Shown: positions 25,817 through 35,302, counted from the first letter of the stretch. The stretch: DNA of 64,000 bases from Gemmatimonadota bacterium (GCA_016194585.1 JACQBG010000040.1:55097-119096), one strand, 5' to 3'. Numbers and translations: made by a program. The notes: generated from the sequence alone by a model not told the origin.

Positions 25817-26880
25817 AGAGACTCGTCGTTGCAGCCACGTTCGCGTTCGGCGCGGCATGCGGCACCAAAGGAGATGCCGGCGCGGCGCCGCAGGCCAGGG
25901 TCGTGGCGACGGTCGAGGCGGCCACGAGCGAGCGATTCACCGAGACGGTCGACGCAACGGGCACGGTGACGCCGCGGACGGGACACGTCGCGTCGTTGAG
26001 CGCGCCAGGGCCGGCCCGCGTGGCCAGGGTGTTCGTGACGGTGGGTGCCACGGTGAGGGCCGGCGACCCGCTCGTGGAGTTCGATCAGACGCCGTTCGAG
26101 GCGGCACTGCACAGCGCCGACGCCGCGCTGACGGCGGCGCAGAAGGGGGCGGAGCGGGCGAAGCGCCTCGCCGATGCCGGCGTGCTGCCGCGCAAGGATG
26201 CGGAGACGGCGGCGGCCGATCTGGCGCTGGCGACGGCGAACGCGGTGAACGCGCGCCGCGCGAGCGGGCTGTCGGTGTTGCGCGCGCCCATCGCGGGGGT
26301 GGTCACGCGCGTCGCGGCGGTGCTGGGCGCGAGCGCCGATGCCGGTGCGGCGCTGGTGGAGGTGGCCGATCCGTCGGTGCTCGATGTGGTGTTGACGCTG
26401 GGGCCGGGTGATGCGGGGCGCGTGCACGCCGGGCAGGCGGTGTCGTTCTTCGCCGGGGCCGCGGCGTCGGGTGCGGCGGTGGCTACGGGGCACGTGGTGG
26501 ACGTCGCGGCGGTGGTGGACACGGCGAGCCGCGGCGTGGCGGCGCGCGTCGCCGTGAGCGACGCGAAGCGCCGGCTGCGCATCGGCGAGACGCTGTTCGG
26601 CCGCGTGGCGGTGGCCGAGCACGCGAACGCGGTGATGGTGCCGACGGACGCGCTCGTGCCGACCGGCGAGGGGTTCAAGGTGTTCGTGGTGGATAGCGGC
26701 GACGTTGCGCATGCGCGCGACGTGCGGGTGGGTGCGCGGTCGGACCGCGGCGTGTGGATCATCGACGGGCTGCAGGCGGGCGTGCGGGTGGTGACGAAGG
26801 GCGCCTATGGGGTGGACGACAGCACGAAGGTCGTGACGGGCGCGCCGGTGTCCGGCGCCGCGCCGGCGGCCAAGCCGTGA
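25813..26880 (+). CDS. RND efflux periplasmic adaptor (HlyD/MFP family) lipoprotein
   Basis: 355 aa. The N-terminus ends FAFGAAC-GT, a lipobox, so it is probably inner-membrane anchored. A lipoyl/barrel-sandwich pattern is visible: VEAATSERFTETVDATGTV ... VFVTVGATVRAGDPLVEFD, then a hairpin (ALHSADAALTAAQKGAERAK) and the second half LRAPIAGVVTRVAAVLG. The C-terminal membrane-proximal part includes VPTDALVPTGEGFKVFVV and GLQAGVRVVTKGAYGV. Bridges pump and TolC. 4-nt overlaps with both neighbours. Confidence 0.9.
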   Translation: MKRLVVAATFAFGAACGTKGDAGAAPQARVVATVEAATSERFTETVDATGTVTPRTGHVASLSAPGPARVARVFVTVGATVRAGDPLVEFDQTPFEAALHSADAALTAAQKGAERAKRLADAGVLPRKDAETAAADLALATANAVNARRASGLSVLRAPIAGVVTRVAAVLGASADAGAALVEVADPSVLDVVLTLGPGDAGRVHAGQAVSFFAGAAASGAAVATGHVVDVAAVVDTASRGVAARVAVSDAKRRLRIGETLFGRVAVAEHANAVMVPTDALVPTGEGFKVFVVDSGDVAHARDVRVGARSDRGVWIIDGLQAGVRVVTKGAYGVDDSTKVVTGAPVSGAAPAAKP

Positions 26881-29800
26881 GCGACGCACCGCGGAAGTGG
26901 GCGCTGTTCGATGTCCTCTCTTCACAGCGCCGTTTCATCTATCTCGCCGTCACGCTGCTCAGCGTGGCGGGGGTGTGGGCGGCGCTGCAGTTGCCGTCGG
27001 CGATCTACCCCGAGCTGAACTTCTCGCGCATCACGATCGTGGCGCAGGGTTCGTCGCTGGGCGCGCGGCAGGTGGTGTTCGCCATCACGCGCCCGATCGA
27101 GGAGGCGGTGAGCATCGTGCCGGGGGTGCAGCGCGTGCGGTCGCGCTCCATTCGCGGGGCGAGCGAAGTGAATGTCAACTTCGACGAGCAGACGGACATG
27201 GCGTACGCGCTGCAGCTGGTGCGTACGCGCGTGGAGCAGATTCGCGGCGTGCTGCCGCCGGGGCTCGACATCGAGATCGAGCGGCTGTCGCCCAGCCTCT
27301 TCCCGATCCTCTCGTACAATCTCGAGGGGGGCGACCCGGCGACGCTGTACGACATCGCGCGCTACCAGCTCAAGCCGGTGCTCTCGCGCATTCCCGGCGT
27401 GGGGCGCGTGATCGTGCAGGGGACCGACGTGCGCGAGATCGAGGTCGTGGCCGACCCCTCGCGGCTCGCCGCGGCGGGGCTGACGTACGACGACCTCGCC
27501 GCGGCCATCCAGCAGGGGATCGCGGTGGACGCCGTCGGCCGCGTGGCGCGCGACTACAAGCAGTACCTGGTGGTGTCGGCGCAGGAGGCGCATTCGGCGG
27601 ACGACGTCGCCAACGTGGTCGTGAAGGGCGCGCTGCGGGTGCGCGACTTCGCGACGGTGGTGCCGGGGACGGAAGATCACGTGCGCATCGTGGCCGGCGA
27701 CGGCCGGCCGGCGGCGCTCATCAACATCACGCGTCAGGTGGGCGGCAACACGGTGGCCATCGCCGACAGCGTGGCGAGCACCATGCAGGCGTTCGGCGCA
27801 TCGCTGCCGCCCGGCGTGCACCTCAAGCCGGTGTACGACCAGGCGGAGCTCGTGCGTGATGCGGTGACGTCGGTACGCGACGCGATGCTCATCGGCGCGC
27901 TGCTCGCCGTGATCATTCTCCTGCTCTTCCTGCGCCACCTGCGCATCACGGCGATCAGCGCGGCGGCGATTCCGCTCACGCTGATGATCACCGTGTTCAT
28001 GATGAAGCTGCTGGGGCAGACGTTCAACCTGATGACGCTCGGCGCGATGTCCATCGCGATCGGCCTGGTGATCGACGACGCGGTGGTGATCACCGAGAAT
28101 ATCGTGCGGCACCTGCGACTGACGACCGATCGCACGGCGGCCATCCGCGACGCCGTGCAGGAGCTGATCTGGCCGGTGACGTCGTCGACGATCACGACGG
28201 TCGTGGTGTTCCTGCCACTGGGCCTGCTGCAGGGGGTGACGGGGCAGTTCTTCGCCGCGCTCTCGATGACGCTCACGGTGAGCGTGCTCGTGTCGCTCGC
28301 GCTGGCCTTGTCGATCATTCCGCTGATGGCCGAGCAGTTTCTCACCGCGCATGACGCCGAGCAGGACGTCGCGGAAGGCGTGGAGGAACGACCGCGGCCG
28401 CGCGGCGTGCTGGCGCGCATCGGCGCGGCGATCGACGCGATGTCGTGGCACTATGAACGCGCGCTCGGGCACGTGCTGCACGATGCGCGGGCGATGATCG
28501 CGGCGGCGGTGTTGCTCGTGGGCGCCGGGGTCGCGGCGTACACGTTCGTGGGCACGGGCTTTCTGCCCGACATGGACGAAGGGTCGTTCATCCTCGATTA
28601 CTGGACCCCGGGCGGCACGGCGCTCGCCGAGACGGACCGGCAGCTGCACACCATCGAGCAGATTCTCGCGGCGACGCCGGAGATCACGGGCACGTCGCGC
28701 CGGACGGGGGCGGAACTGGGGCTGTTCGCGACGGAGCAGAACCGCGGCGACATCGCCGTGCGGCTCAAGCCGCCCTCCCAGCGCCGCCGAGACATCTTCG
28801 CCGTGATCGACGACGTGCGTGGCCAGGTCGCGGTGGCGGTACCGCGCGTGCGGGTGGCCTTCGTCCAGATCCTTTCCGATGTGCTCGACGACCTGTCGGG
28901 GTCGTCGCGGCCGCTGGAGATCAAGCTCTTCGGGGCCGACCTGGCGGCGCTGGAGGGCTACGCGCGGTCGGTCGGGCCGTCCGTGGAGAAGGTGGAAGGG
29001 CTCACCGACTTCTTCGGAGGGATCGCCGAACCGGCGGCGGAGATGGAGATGAAGGTGCACGAGTCGGAGGCGGCGCGACTCGGGATGACGGCGCAGCAGG
29101 TGAGCACGGCCGTGAGCGGCGCGTTGCTGGGCGTCGCCGCCGGCGAAGTGCGACTCGACGACCGGTCGATCGGCGTGCGCGTGCGGGCGCCGGATTCGGT
29201 GCGGTTCAACGCCAACCGGCTGGGGGCGTTGCCCGTGCTCTCGCCGGTCACGCGCCAGGCGTCTCCGCTGGCGTCGCTGGCCGACTTCACCGCCACCGAC
29301 GTGCGCGGCGAGCACCTGCGCGAGAACCAGCAGCAGATGCTGGCGATCACGGCCGGCGTCGAGGGGCGCGCGCTGAGCGCCGTGATGGACGACGTGAAGC
29401 GGATTCTCGCCGCGCACCCGGTGCCGGAGGGGATTCGCGTGGAGCTGGGCGGACGGTACGCAAGCCAGCAGGCGGCGTTCCGCGCCCTGCTCATCGTGCT
29501 CGCGCTGGCGGTGGTGAGCGTCATGGCGGTGATGGTGATCCAGTTCCAGTCGTTCGTCGAACCGATCGTCGTGCTGACGGCGGCTCCGCTCTCGTTCGTG
29601 GGAGCGCTGGTGCTGCTGCTGGCGACGGGCACGCCGCTCAACGTGTCGAGCTTCATGGGGCTGATCCTGCTGGTGGGACTGATCGTGAAGAACGGGATCA
29701 TCCTGCTGGATTTCACGCGGCACCGCATGATGGAGCACGGCGTGGATCTGGAGACGGGGATCCGCGAGGCGGCGCGCGTGCGCCTTCGCCCCATCCTGAT

Positions 29801-29984
29801 GACGACGCTCTGCACGTTGTTCGGGCTGATGCCGCTGGCGCTGGGACTTGGCGCCGGGAGCGAGTTGCAGAAGCCGCTGGCGCTGGCGGTGATCGGCGGC
29901 CTCGCCTTGTCGACACCGATCACGTTGTTCGTGGTGCCGGTGCTGCTGGTGGCGATCCGCGGGCGAGGGCACCGGCTCGCCTAG
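26877..29984 (+). CDS. RND efflux transporter permease
   Basis: 1035 aa from a GTG overlapping the adaptor stop (GTGA). Typical RND architecture: TM1 after DVLSSQRRFIYLAVTLLS, a large periplasmic loop beginning SAIYPELNFSRITI, the TM2-6 bundle with SIAIGLVIDDAVVITENIVRH (proton-relay Asp pair in TM4), a second loop (GTGFLPDMDEGSFILDYW) and TM8-12 with LLVGLIVKNGIILLDFTRHR. The paired Asp in TM4 resembles the multidrug branch more than metal pumps, so the substrate is unknown. Pumps with the two preceding proteins. Confidence 0.93.
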   Translation: MSDAPRKWALFDVLSSQRRFIYLAVTLLSVAGVWAALQLPSAIYPELNFSRITIVAQGSSLGARQVVFAITRPIEEAVSIVPGVQRVRSRSIRGASEVNVNFDEQTDMAYALQLVRTRVEQIRGVLPPGLDIEIERLSPSLFPILSYNLEGGDPATLYDIARYQLKPVLSRIPGVGRVIVQGTDVREIEVVADPSRLAAAGLTYDDLAAAIQQGIAVDAVGRVARDYKQYLVVSAQEAHSADDVANVVVKGALRVRDFATVVPGTEDHVRIVAGDGRPAALINITRQVGGNTVAIADSVASTMQAFGASLPPGVHLKPVYDQAELVRDAVTSVRDAMLIGALLAVIILLLFLRHLRITAISAAAIPLTLMITVFMMKLLGQTFNLMTLGAMSIAIGLVIDDAVVITENIVRHLRLTTDRTAAIRDAVQELIWPVTSSTITTVVVFLPLGLLQGVTGQFFAALSMTLTVSVLVSLALALSIIPLMAEQFLTAHDAEQDVAEGVEERPRPRGVLARIGAAIDAMSWHYERALGHVLHDARAMIAAAVLLVGAGVAAYTFVGTGFLPDMDEGSFILDYWTPGGTALAETDRQLHTIEQILAATPEITGTSRRTGAELGLFATEQNRGDIAVRLKPPSQRRRDIFAVIDDVRGQVAVAVPRVRVAFVQILSDVLDDLSGSSRPLEIKLFGADLAALEGYARSVGPSVEKVEGLTDFFGGIAEPAAEMEMKVHESEAARLGMTAQQVSTAVSGALLGVAAGEVRLDDRSIGVRVRAPDSVRFNANRLGALPVLSPVTRQASPLASLADFTATDVRGEHLRENQQQMLAITAGVEGRALSAVMDDVKRILAAHPVPEGIRVELGGRYASQQAAFRALLIVLALAVVSVMAVMVIQFQSFVEPIVVLTAAPLSFVGALVLLLATGTPLNVSSFMGLILLVGLIVKNGIILLDFTRHRMMEHGVDLETGIREAARVRLRPILMTTLCTLFGLMPLALGLGAGSELQKPLALAVIGGLALSTPITLFVVPVLLVAIRGRGHRLA

Positions 29985-30071
29985 TTCGGCGCGCGGTGGC
30001 TCCGTGCGGCGCGGTTCCGGGCTCCTCGGCTCCGTGCGCGATGGCTCCGTGCGATCGGATCCGGGCGTCGT

Positions 30072-30130
30072 CGCGATGGCCCCCGCATCCGGCGTCCATA
30101 CCGCGAGCGCCTCCTGCGGGGGCCATCGCG
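30072..30130. repeat. Hairpin repeat, copy 1 (inverted relative to copy 2)
   Basis: A 57-bp core (30073-30129) with 15-bp perfect arms (GCGATGGCCCCCGCA) around a 27-bp loop. The reverse complement is identical to copy 2 at 30674-30730 except at one position of each arm, where a T-A pair replaces a C-G pair. REP/MITE-like; lies between the RND gene and the PepSY-like gene. Confidence 0.85.
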
Positions 30131-30247
30131 CCGAGCCCTGATGGCGCGAGGCCCTGCGCGCCAAGCGCAGCGGGCCGTGACGGGCGTCATCGCAGCGACA
30201 CGCTCGCCGTGTACGCTGCATGCAGTTCGCAACCGACGGAGGCAACG

Positions 30248-30643
30248 ATGCGACGGATCCGACTCGCAGCGTGGGCGATCCCACTGCTGTTGACAGCGGC
30301 CACTTTGGCCGCGCAGGGCGTGAAGGTGAAGGAGGAGAAGCCCGGGCTGCTCAAGAAGGCCAAGGTCACCGCCGAGGCGGCGATCGCGACGGCGCAGGCG
30401 AAGTTGCCGAAGGCGACGCTCAAGAGCGCCGAGATCGAGCAGGAAGACGGGAAGCTGATCTACTCGTTCGATTTCGCGACGGCGGGCAAGTCGGGGATCG
30501 ACGAAGTGAATGTCGACGCTATGACGGGGAAGGTGCTCGCGGTGGAGCACGAGACACCGAAGAGCGAAGCCGCCGAGGCGGCGAAGGACAAGGCGAAGTC
30601 GAAGGCGAAGGGCGACAGCGCCAAGGCGACGAAGAAGCCGTAG
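30248..30643 (+). CDS. Small exported PepSY-like protein
   Basis: 131 aa from the ATG at 30248 (GGAGG upstream). Signal peptide WAIPLLLTAATLAAQG, then a PepSY-type alpha/beta unit: VTAEAAIATAQAKLPKATLK followed by SAEIEQEDGKLIYSFDFAT and GIDEVNVDAMTGKVLAVEHE. The last 30 residues are Lys/Ala-rich (AAKDKAKSKAKGDSAKATKK). PepSY domains often modulate peptidases or sit in redox/kinase sensors. It stands alone and is boxed by two inverted copies of a hairpin repeat. Confidence 0.85.
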   Translation: MRRIRLAAWAIPLLLTAATLAAQGVKVKEEKPGLLKKAKVTAEAAIATAQAKLPKATLKSAEIEQEDGKLIYSFDFATAGKSGIDEVNVDAMTGKVLAVEHETPKSEAAEAAKDKAKSKAKGDSAKATKKP

Positions 30644-30668
30644 GAACCGCGCCGGCACCGTACAGGGC

Positions 30669-30735
30669 TCGGAGCGACGGCCCCCGCAGGAGGCGCTCGC
30701 GGTATGGACGCCGGATGCGGGGGCCGTCGCTCCGA
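30669..30735. repeat. Hairpin repeat, copy 2
   Basis: The same 57-bp core as copy 1 but in the opposite orientation (30674-30730), here with a stem extended to 20 perfect base pairs (TCGGAGCGACGGCCCCCGCA and its complement) and a 27-nt loop. Located between the PepSY-like gene and the two-component operon, 544 bp from copy 1. Confidence 0.85.
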
Positions 30736-30740
30736 CGCCC

Positions 30741-30808
30741 GGGTCCGACCGCCGGGGTCCGACCGACCGAGTCTGACCGCCAGGGTCCGACCGTCCGGGC
30801 CGACCGCG
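30741..30808. repeat. Degenerate tandem repeat, GGGTCCGACCG-type
   Basis: About five imperfect 13-15-bp units (GGGTCCGACCGCC, GGGGTCCGACCGACC, GAGTCTGACCGCCA, GGGTCCGACCGTCC, GGGCCGACCGCG) directly before the response-regulator start. May be regulatory or simply low complexity. Confidence 0.5.
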
Positions 30809-30851
30809 CCCAGCGCCGTGCGCGCACGTTTTTCGTGGGGTACTTTCCCGT

Positions 30852-31547
30852 ATGCGCATTCTCGTTGTCGACGACGAACCCGAGGTGAGCGACTTCCTCG
30901 CGCGCGTGCTGCGCGAGGCGTCATGGGCGGCGGACGTCGTCGCGACCGGCGAGGCCGCGCTCGACGCCGTCGGCGCGACCGAGTACGACCTCGTCGTGCT
31001 CGACATCGGGCTCCCGGGGATCGACGGCTTCGAAGTGTGCCGCCGCATGCGGGCGCGCGGCGACCGCACGCCGGTGCTCGCCCTCACCGCGCGGCACGCC
31101 GTGAACGACCGGGTGCGCGGGCTCGACGCCGGCGCCGACGACTACCTGGCCAAGCCGTTCGCCGTGAACGAGCTGCTCGCTCGGCTGCGCGCACTCGCCC
31201 GGCGTCCGGCGCAGGCGGTGGAGCCCGTGCTCCGCCTCGCGAATCTCGAGCTCGATCCCGCGACACGTCGCGTCGCGCGGGGAGGTCGGCCGCTCCTCGT
31301 GACGGCACGCGAATACGCGCTGCTCGAATATCTGTTGCGCAACGCGCGGCGGGTCGTCAGCCGGGGGCAGATCCTCGAGCACGTGTGGGATGACAACTTC
31401 GACCCGGTGGCGAACGCCGTCGACGTGCTGGTAGGACGGGTTCGTCGGAAGGTCGACCGCGAAGGGGACGCGCCGTTGCTGCACACCATTCGCGGCGCGG
31501 GCTACGTGCTGACCGACCGGGCCCCCGGAGTGGCGGATGGGGCATAG
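30852..31547 (+). CDS. OmpR-type response regulator
   Basis: 231 aa. Receiver domain: VVDDEPE acidic pocket, phospho-acceptor Asp in VVLDIGLPGIDGFEV, Thr/Lys in ALTARHAV and YLAKPFAV. DNA-binding winged helix at about 130-225: LELDPATRRVARGGRPLLVT, AREYALLEYLLRNARRVVSR, VGRVRRKVDREG, IRGAGYVLTD. 23 bp upstream of its histidine kinase. Confidence 0.95.
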   Translation: MRILVVDDEPEVSDFLARVLREASWAADVVATGEAALDAVGATEYDLVVLDIGLPGIDGFEVCRRMRARGDRTPVLALTARHAVNDRVRGLDAGADDYLAKPFAVNELLARLRALARRPAQAVEPVLRLANLELDPATRRVARGGRPLLVTAREYALLEYLLRNARRVVSRGQILEHVWDDNFDPVANAVDVLVGRVRRKVDREGDAPLLHTIRGAGYVLTDRAPGVADGA

Positions 31548-31570
31548 GAGACGTCCGGCGGGGGTGACCG

Positions 31571-32998
31571 GTGCCGCTTAGCCGCCTCCGACTGCGTCTG
31601 GCCGGCGGCTTCGCAATGGCCTTCGCGCTCGCGCTCGCCTTCCTGGCCATCGGGGCGATGGGGTACCTGTGGCGCGAGTCGACGCGGCGCCTCGATCAGC
31701 GACTCGATGCGGTGGCGGAGGGCGTCGCCGCCGCCGTGGGAAGGGAGTTACGAGACACACCCGACTCAGGGCTCCGCTACGCGGCCGCGGAGACGGCGAA
31801 GGAATGGCCGTCGAACGGCGACGCGTTCGTGATCGTGGACGGACTCGGCGCCGAGCTCGCGGCGGTCGGCCGCGAAGGGGAGCCGGGCGCCGTGCTCGGC
31901 GCGTGGACGCAGGCGAAGGCGCCGCGTTTCGAAGTGCCGCACGAAGGCGCCGCGCTGCGCGCCTCGGCGGTGCGGACCTCGCTCGCGCTCGACGCGAGGC
32001 ACGCGTGGAAGTTCGGCGTCGTGGCATTCTCCTCCACGGAGGGCGTCCGTGCCGACACGGAGCTGCTGGCGGGCGGGCTCGCCGTCGCGGCGCCGCTCAT
32101 CGTGCTGCTCAGCCTCGCGGCGGGGTACGGGCTCGCCGGACGCGCGCTCCGCCCGGTGGACACGCTGGGCAACGCGATCGCGGCGATGGCGCCGTCGGAC
32201 CTGTCGCGGCGATTACCTGTCGAACGTTCGTTCGACGAAGTCGGACGGCTCGCCGGGGAGTTCAACGGCCTCCTCGACCGGCTCGAGGAGGCGCAGCGAC
32301 GCAATCGCGGCTTCATCCGCGAGGCGGCGCACCAGCTGCGCACGCCGCTCACGCTCGTGCTCGGCGAGGCGGGGCATGAACTCTCGGCAAGCGACGCGAA
32401 CCCCGAGCGCACGCGCGGCGCGCTGGGGCGCGTCCGCGTCGCCGCCGAGCGCATGCGGCGGCGCGTCGACGAGCTGTTCCTGCTCGCCGAGGCGCGCAGC
32501 GGCGAGCCCGTGCGGCTCGAGGATGACGTCGAACTCGATGGGCTCGTGCTCGAGTGCACCGACCTCATGCGGGCGCGCGCGACCGGACTCGGGCGATCGC
32601 TCGCCATCGGCGACGCGCCGCACGTGATGGTGCGCGGGAACGCCGCACTGTTGCAGGAGGCGCTGATGGAGCTCGTCGAGAACGCGTGCCGGCACGGCTC
32701 GGCGGAGGCCCCGGTGACCGTCTCGGTGCACCCTGCGGGGCGGGCGGCCACCATCGAGGTGTCGAGCGCGGGGCACGCGTTCGCGCTCCCCGTCGACGCG
32801 CGGCGCGAAGGGGAGCGCGGACTCGGCCTGACGATCGTGCAGTGGATCGCCGGCGCGCATGGCGGCTCGCTGCGCGTCACGCGGCGCGGCGCGCTCAACG
32901 TGGTGGCGCTCGAACTGCCGGTGGACGCGGCGCCGCCGCCATCGCCGGCTGGCGCGGCCAGTCCGGCGCGGCTCGACGGTGCGGCGGCACTCCGGTAG
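31571..32998 (+). CDS. Sensor histidine kinase
   Basis: 475 aa, GTG start. TM1 about 8-33, TM2 about 170-190, with a periplasmic sensor between; HAMP about 190-245 (RALRPVDTLGNAIAAM); HisKA with EAAHQLRTPLTLVLGEAG (H-box); HATPase with VENACRHGS (N-box) and GERGLGLTIVQWIAGAHGG (G-box). A proline/alanine-rich tail ends the protein. Partner of the preceding OmpR-type regulator; signal unknown. Confidence 0.93.
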   Translation: MPLSRLRLRLAGGFAMAFALALAFLAIGAMGYLWRESTRRLDQRLDAVAEGVAAAVGRELRDTPDSGLRYAAAETAKEWPSNGDAFVIVDGLGAELAAVGREGEPGAVLGAWTQAKAPRFEVPHEGAALRASAVRTSLALDARHAWKFGVVAFSSTEGVRADTELLAGGLAVAAPLIVLLSLAAGYGLAGRALRPVDTLGNAIAAMAPSDLSRRLPVERSFDEVGRLAGEFNGLLDRLEEAQRRNRGFIREAAHQLRTPLTLVLGEAGHELSASDANPERTRGALGRVRVAAERMRRRVDELFLLAEARSGEPVRLEDDVELDGLVLECTDLMRARATGLGRSLAIGDAPHVMVRGNAALLQEALMELVENACRHGSAEAPVTVSVHPAGRAATIEVSSAGHAFALPVDARREGERGLGLTIVQWIAGAHGGSLRVTRRGALNVVALELPVDAAPPPSPAGAASPARLDGAAALR

Positions 32999-33006
32999 AA
33001 TCCGGC

Positions 33007-33126
33007 ATGGTGCGGGCGCTCGTCGAGCGCCACGTCGAGGGACGCCTGTTCGGGTTATTCGGCGAACCGCGCGTGAACGTGCTGCAACTCAACCTCGACC
33101 TGGACCGCGCCTTGCCGGCGCGGTGA
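33007..33126 (+). CDS. Possible small ORF after the kinase gene
   Basis: 39 codons from ATG to TGA. The peptide (VERHVEGRLFGLFGEPRVNV) has a balanced composition but no recognised motif or clear ribosome site. It may be a leader for the porin gene 8 bp downstream, or not translated. Confidence 0.2.
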   Translation: MVRALVERHVEGRLFGLFGEPRVNVLQLNLDLDRALPAR

Positions 33127-33134
33127 TCACACGG

Positions 33135-34481
33135 ATGAACGTACGATCGACGCTCATCGCATTGGTGCTTGCGACGACGACCCTGCGGGCGCAGGCCGAT
33201 ACCGCAAAGACCGCTCCCAAGGCCGCCGATCCGTTCGCCTTCGCCGACTTCACCTGGCTGAACGGCAATCCGCGCACCAAGACGGCCGTGCTCGACAGCA
33301 AGTACTTCACCGGCGAGTTCCGCGTGGACGTGTCGTATCTCTACGACTTCAACCACCCGCAGGACCACACGCTCGTCGGCACGTCGGAGAGCGGGCGCAC
33401 GAACGAGATCCAGTTGCAGCAACTCGGCATCGGCGGCGACTTCCACGTGGAGCACGTCCGCGGCCGCCTCATGACGCAGTTCGGGATGTACTCGACGATG
33501 ACGCCGCGCAACGACGCGAGCCCCGGGCGCGGCCAGTGGGACCTGGGCAGCGCGTACCGCTACCTGTCCGAGGCATACGGCGGCTACCACTGGGACAAGA
33601 TGAACGGCATCAACCTCGACGCGGGCATCTTCATGTCGTACGTCGGGCTGTTCAGCTACTACAATTTCGACAACTGGGCGTATCAGCCGTCGTACGTCTC
33701 GAGCAACACGCCCTGGTTCTTCAACGGACTGCGCCTGCAGCTCTTCCCGAGCGACAAGCTGAAGATCGAGCCGTGGCTCGTGAACGGGTGGCAGTCGTAC
33801 GGCATGTTCAACGAGGCGCCGGGGGGCGGATTCCAGATCCTGTACCGCCCCACCGACAGGATCTCGGTGCTGACCAACGACTACTTCGGCGCCGACTGGC
33901 TCGGCATCACAGGGCGGCAGCGGTTCCACACCGACAACAGCCTGCAGTACAAGTACCACGACGACTCGACCGACGTCTTCAGCAAGGGGGCGTTCTCCGT
34001 CACCGTCGACTACGGCTGCGAGTTCGGTGGCGGCGTGCAGTGCACCGGCGGCACCGCCGACATCCCCGCGCAGAACTTCTTCGGCTGGATGCTCTACGAC
34101 CGCATGTGGTTCAACAACGACAAGATCGGACTCACCGTCGGCGGCGGCGCGATGACCAACCCGGGCCGCTACCTCGTGCTGATGCCGCCGATCAACGGCG
34201 CCACGGCGTTCAGCGGCACCCCGTACTTCTCGACGAACCCGGGCGATCCGTTCCACGCGTGGGACAGTTCCGTCACGCTCGACTTGATGCCCGACCAGTG
34301 GACCACGTTCCGCTTCGAACTCGTGCACCGCGAGGCGAACGTGCCGTACTTCGCGGGGCCGGGAGGGGTGACACCGCCGGGCGGGAACACGGGCGTGCCC
34401 GGCGCCACCGTGCCGGGATGGGCGCCGGACCTCCGAAAGCAGGAGACGCGGCTGCTCGCGTCCCTGCTCATCAAGCTCTGA
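33135..34481 (+). CDS. Outer-membrane beta-barrel porin (OmpL/BBP2-like)
   Basis: 448 aa from the ATG at 33135. Signal peptide TLIALVLATTTLRAQA. The mature chain is rich in aromatic strands: FTWLNGNPRTKTAVLDSKYF, FRVDVSYLYDFNHPQD, YLSEAYGGYHWDKMNGINLD, FMSYVGLFSYYNFDNWAYQP, TTFRFELVHREANVPYF. This matches the putative beta-barrel porin-2 (OmpL-like) family. The C-terminal strand ends TRLLASLLIKL. Probably a solute channel. Confidence 0.85.
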   Translation: MNVRSTLIALVLATTTLRAQADTAKTAPKAADPFAFADFTWLNGNPRTKTAVLDSKYFTGEFRVDVSYLYDFNHPQDHTLVGTSESGRTNEIQLQQLGIGGDFHVEHVRGRLMTQFGMYSTMTPRNDASPGRGQWDLGSAYRYLSEAYGGYHWDKMNGINLDAGIFMSYVGLFSYYNFDNWAYQPSYVSSNTPWFFNGLRLQLFPSDKLKIEPWLVNGWQSYGMFNEAPGGGFQILYRPTDRISVLTNDYFGADWLGITGRQRFHTDNSLQYKYHDDSTDVFSKGAFSVTVDYGCEFGGGVQCTGGTADIPAQNFFGWMLYDRMWFNNDKIGLTVGGGAMTNPGRYLVLMPPINGATAFSGTPYFSTNPGDPFHAWDSSVTLDLMPDQWTTFRFELVHREANVPYFAGPGGVTPPGGNTGVPGATVPGWAPDLRKQETRLLASLLIKL

Positions 34482-34561
34482 GCATCGCGACTGCGTGAAG
34501 CGCGGCGATGCGCTGGCCCCGCGGTGCAGGTCGCGAACGCGACCCGCGGGTCGTAGCCCGG

Positions 34562-35302
34562 TCAGGTGCCCTTGATGAGCGCCCAGACCGCCGGCAAGCA
34601 GCCGAGCACGAAGAGCACGGCGGCGGCCATGGCCGACTTCTCCTTCGAGAGCTTGCCGGCGGCGTAGAAGCCGACGCCGATCAGCACCGTCGTCCAGAGC
34701 ACGAACACGTCGCAGCGCATCGCCAGCTGCAGCAGCCCCATCGACGTCGAGTCGGCGTCGAGGAAACGCGCCGGGCCGAACGAGAGCCCCGCCATCCCCG
34801 AGATCTTGTTCGCGTCCATCACCTGCAACTGCACCATGGTGAGCACCGACGCGAGCACGCGTGGAACCCAGGCGTAACTCGTCACCATCAGCGACGAGTT
34901 GTAGGTCAGCGTCGCGCCGAACGCCTTGCCCACCGCCCACACGAGGAGCGCGAGGAGGAGCAGGAGGATGGGCGCGCCGAGGATGCTGCTCCACACGAAG
35001 GTGACCTTCATCACCGCCCGCGCCTTCTCCTGCGCCTCGGGCGCCGCGAGCGCCGGGTTGGCCTTCGCCTGTATCTGCAGCTGACGGCCGATCTCCTGCT
35101 CGAAGACGGGCTCCATCACGTTCTTGCTCGCGAAGAAGAGACCGCCGAGCAGCACGCTCACGATCAGCCATGGCACGACGGAGTTCGCGGCGACGCGCCG
35201 GGCGAACACCTTGGCCGGCGCGATGAAGATGTCGATGAAGTCCTCGAACAGCCCCGCCTGCTCGGGGGCCGGGGCGGGCGCAGCAGCCATCGGTTCAGAC
35301 AT
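34562..35302 (-). CDS. Yip1-domain membrane protein
   Basis: 246 aa from the ATG at 35302 (AGAGGAG upstream). N-terminal cytosolic part with GLFEDFIDIFIAPAKVFAR, the usual opening of Yip1 proteins, then about five transmembrane helices (VVPWLIVSVLLGGLFF, LGAPILLLLLALLVWAVG, TSYAWVPRVLASVLTMVQ, VFVLWTTVLIGVGFYA, AAAVLFVLGCLPAVWAL). Function in bacteria unknown. Divergent from the LuxR-type regulator. Confidence 0.85.
   Translation of the reverse strand: MSEPMAAAPAPAPEQAGLFEDFIDIFIAPAKVFARRVAANSVVPWLIVSVLLGGLFFASKNVMEPVFEQEIGRQLQIQAKANPALAAPEAQEKARAVMKVTFVWSSILGAPILLLLLALLVWAVGKAFGATLTYNSSLMVTSYAWVPRVLASVLTMVQLQVMDANKISGMAGLSFGPARFLDADSTSMGLLQLAMRCDVFVLWTTVLIGVGFYAAGKLSKEKSAMAAAVLFVLGCLPAVWALIKGT

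Noticed and set aside
26877..29984. Heavy-metal (CusA-type) specificity of the RND pump
   Set aside because: TM4 carries the paired Asp common in multidrug-type pumps and no Met-rich metal motif was seen, so substrate left open.
26922..30284. A 1120-codon open frame on the minus strand opposite the RND permease
   Set aside because: It is rich in Arg/His/Gln with no domain pattern and mirrors the codon structure of the real plus-strand genes; typical antisense frame in high-GC DNA.
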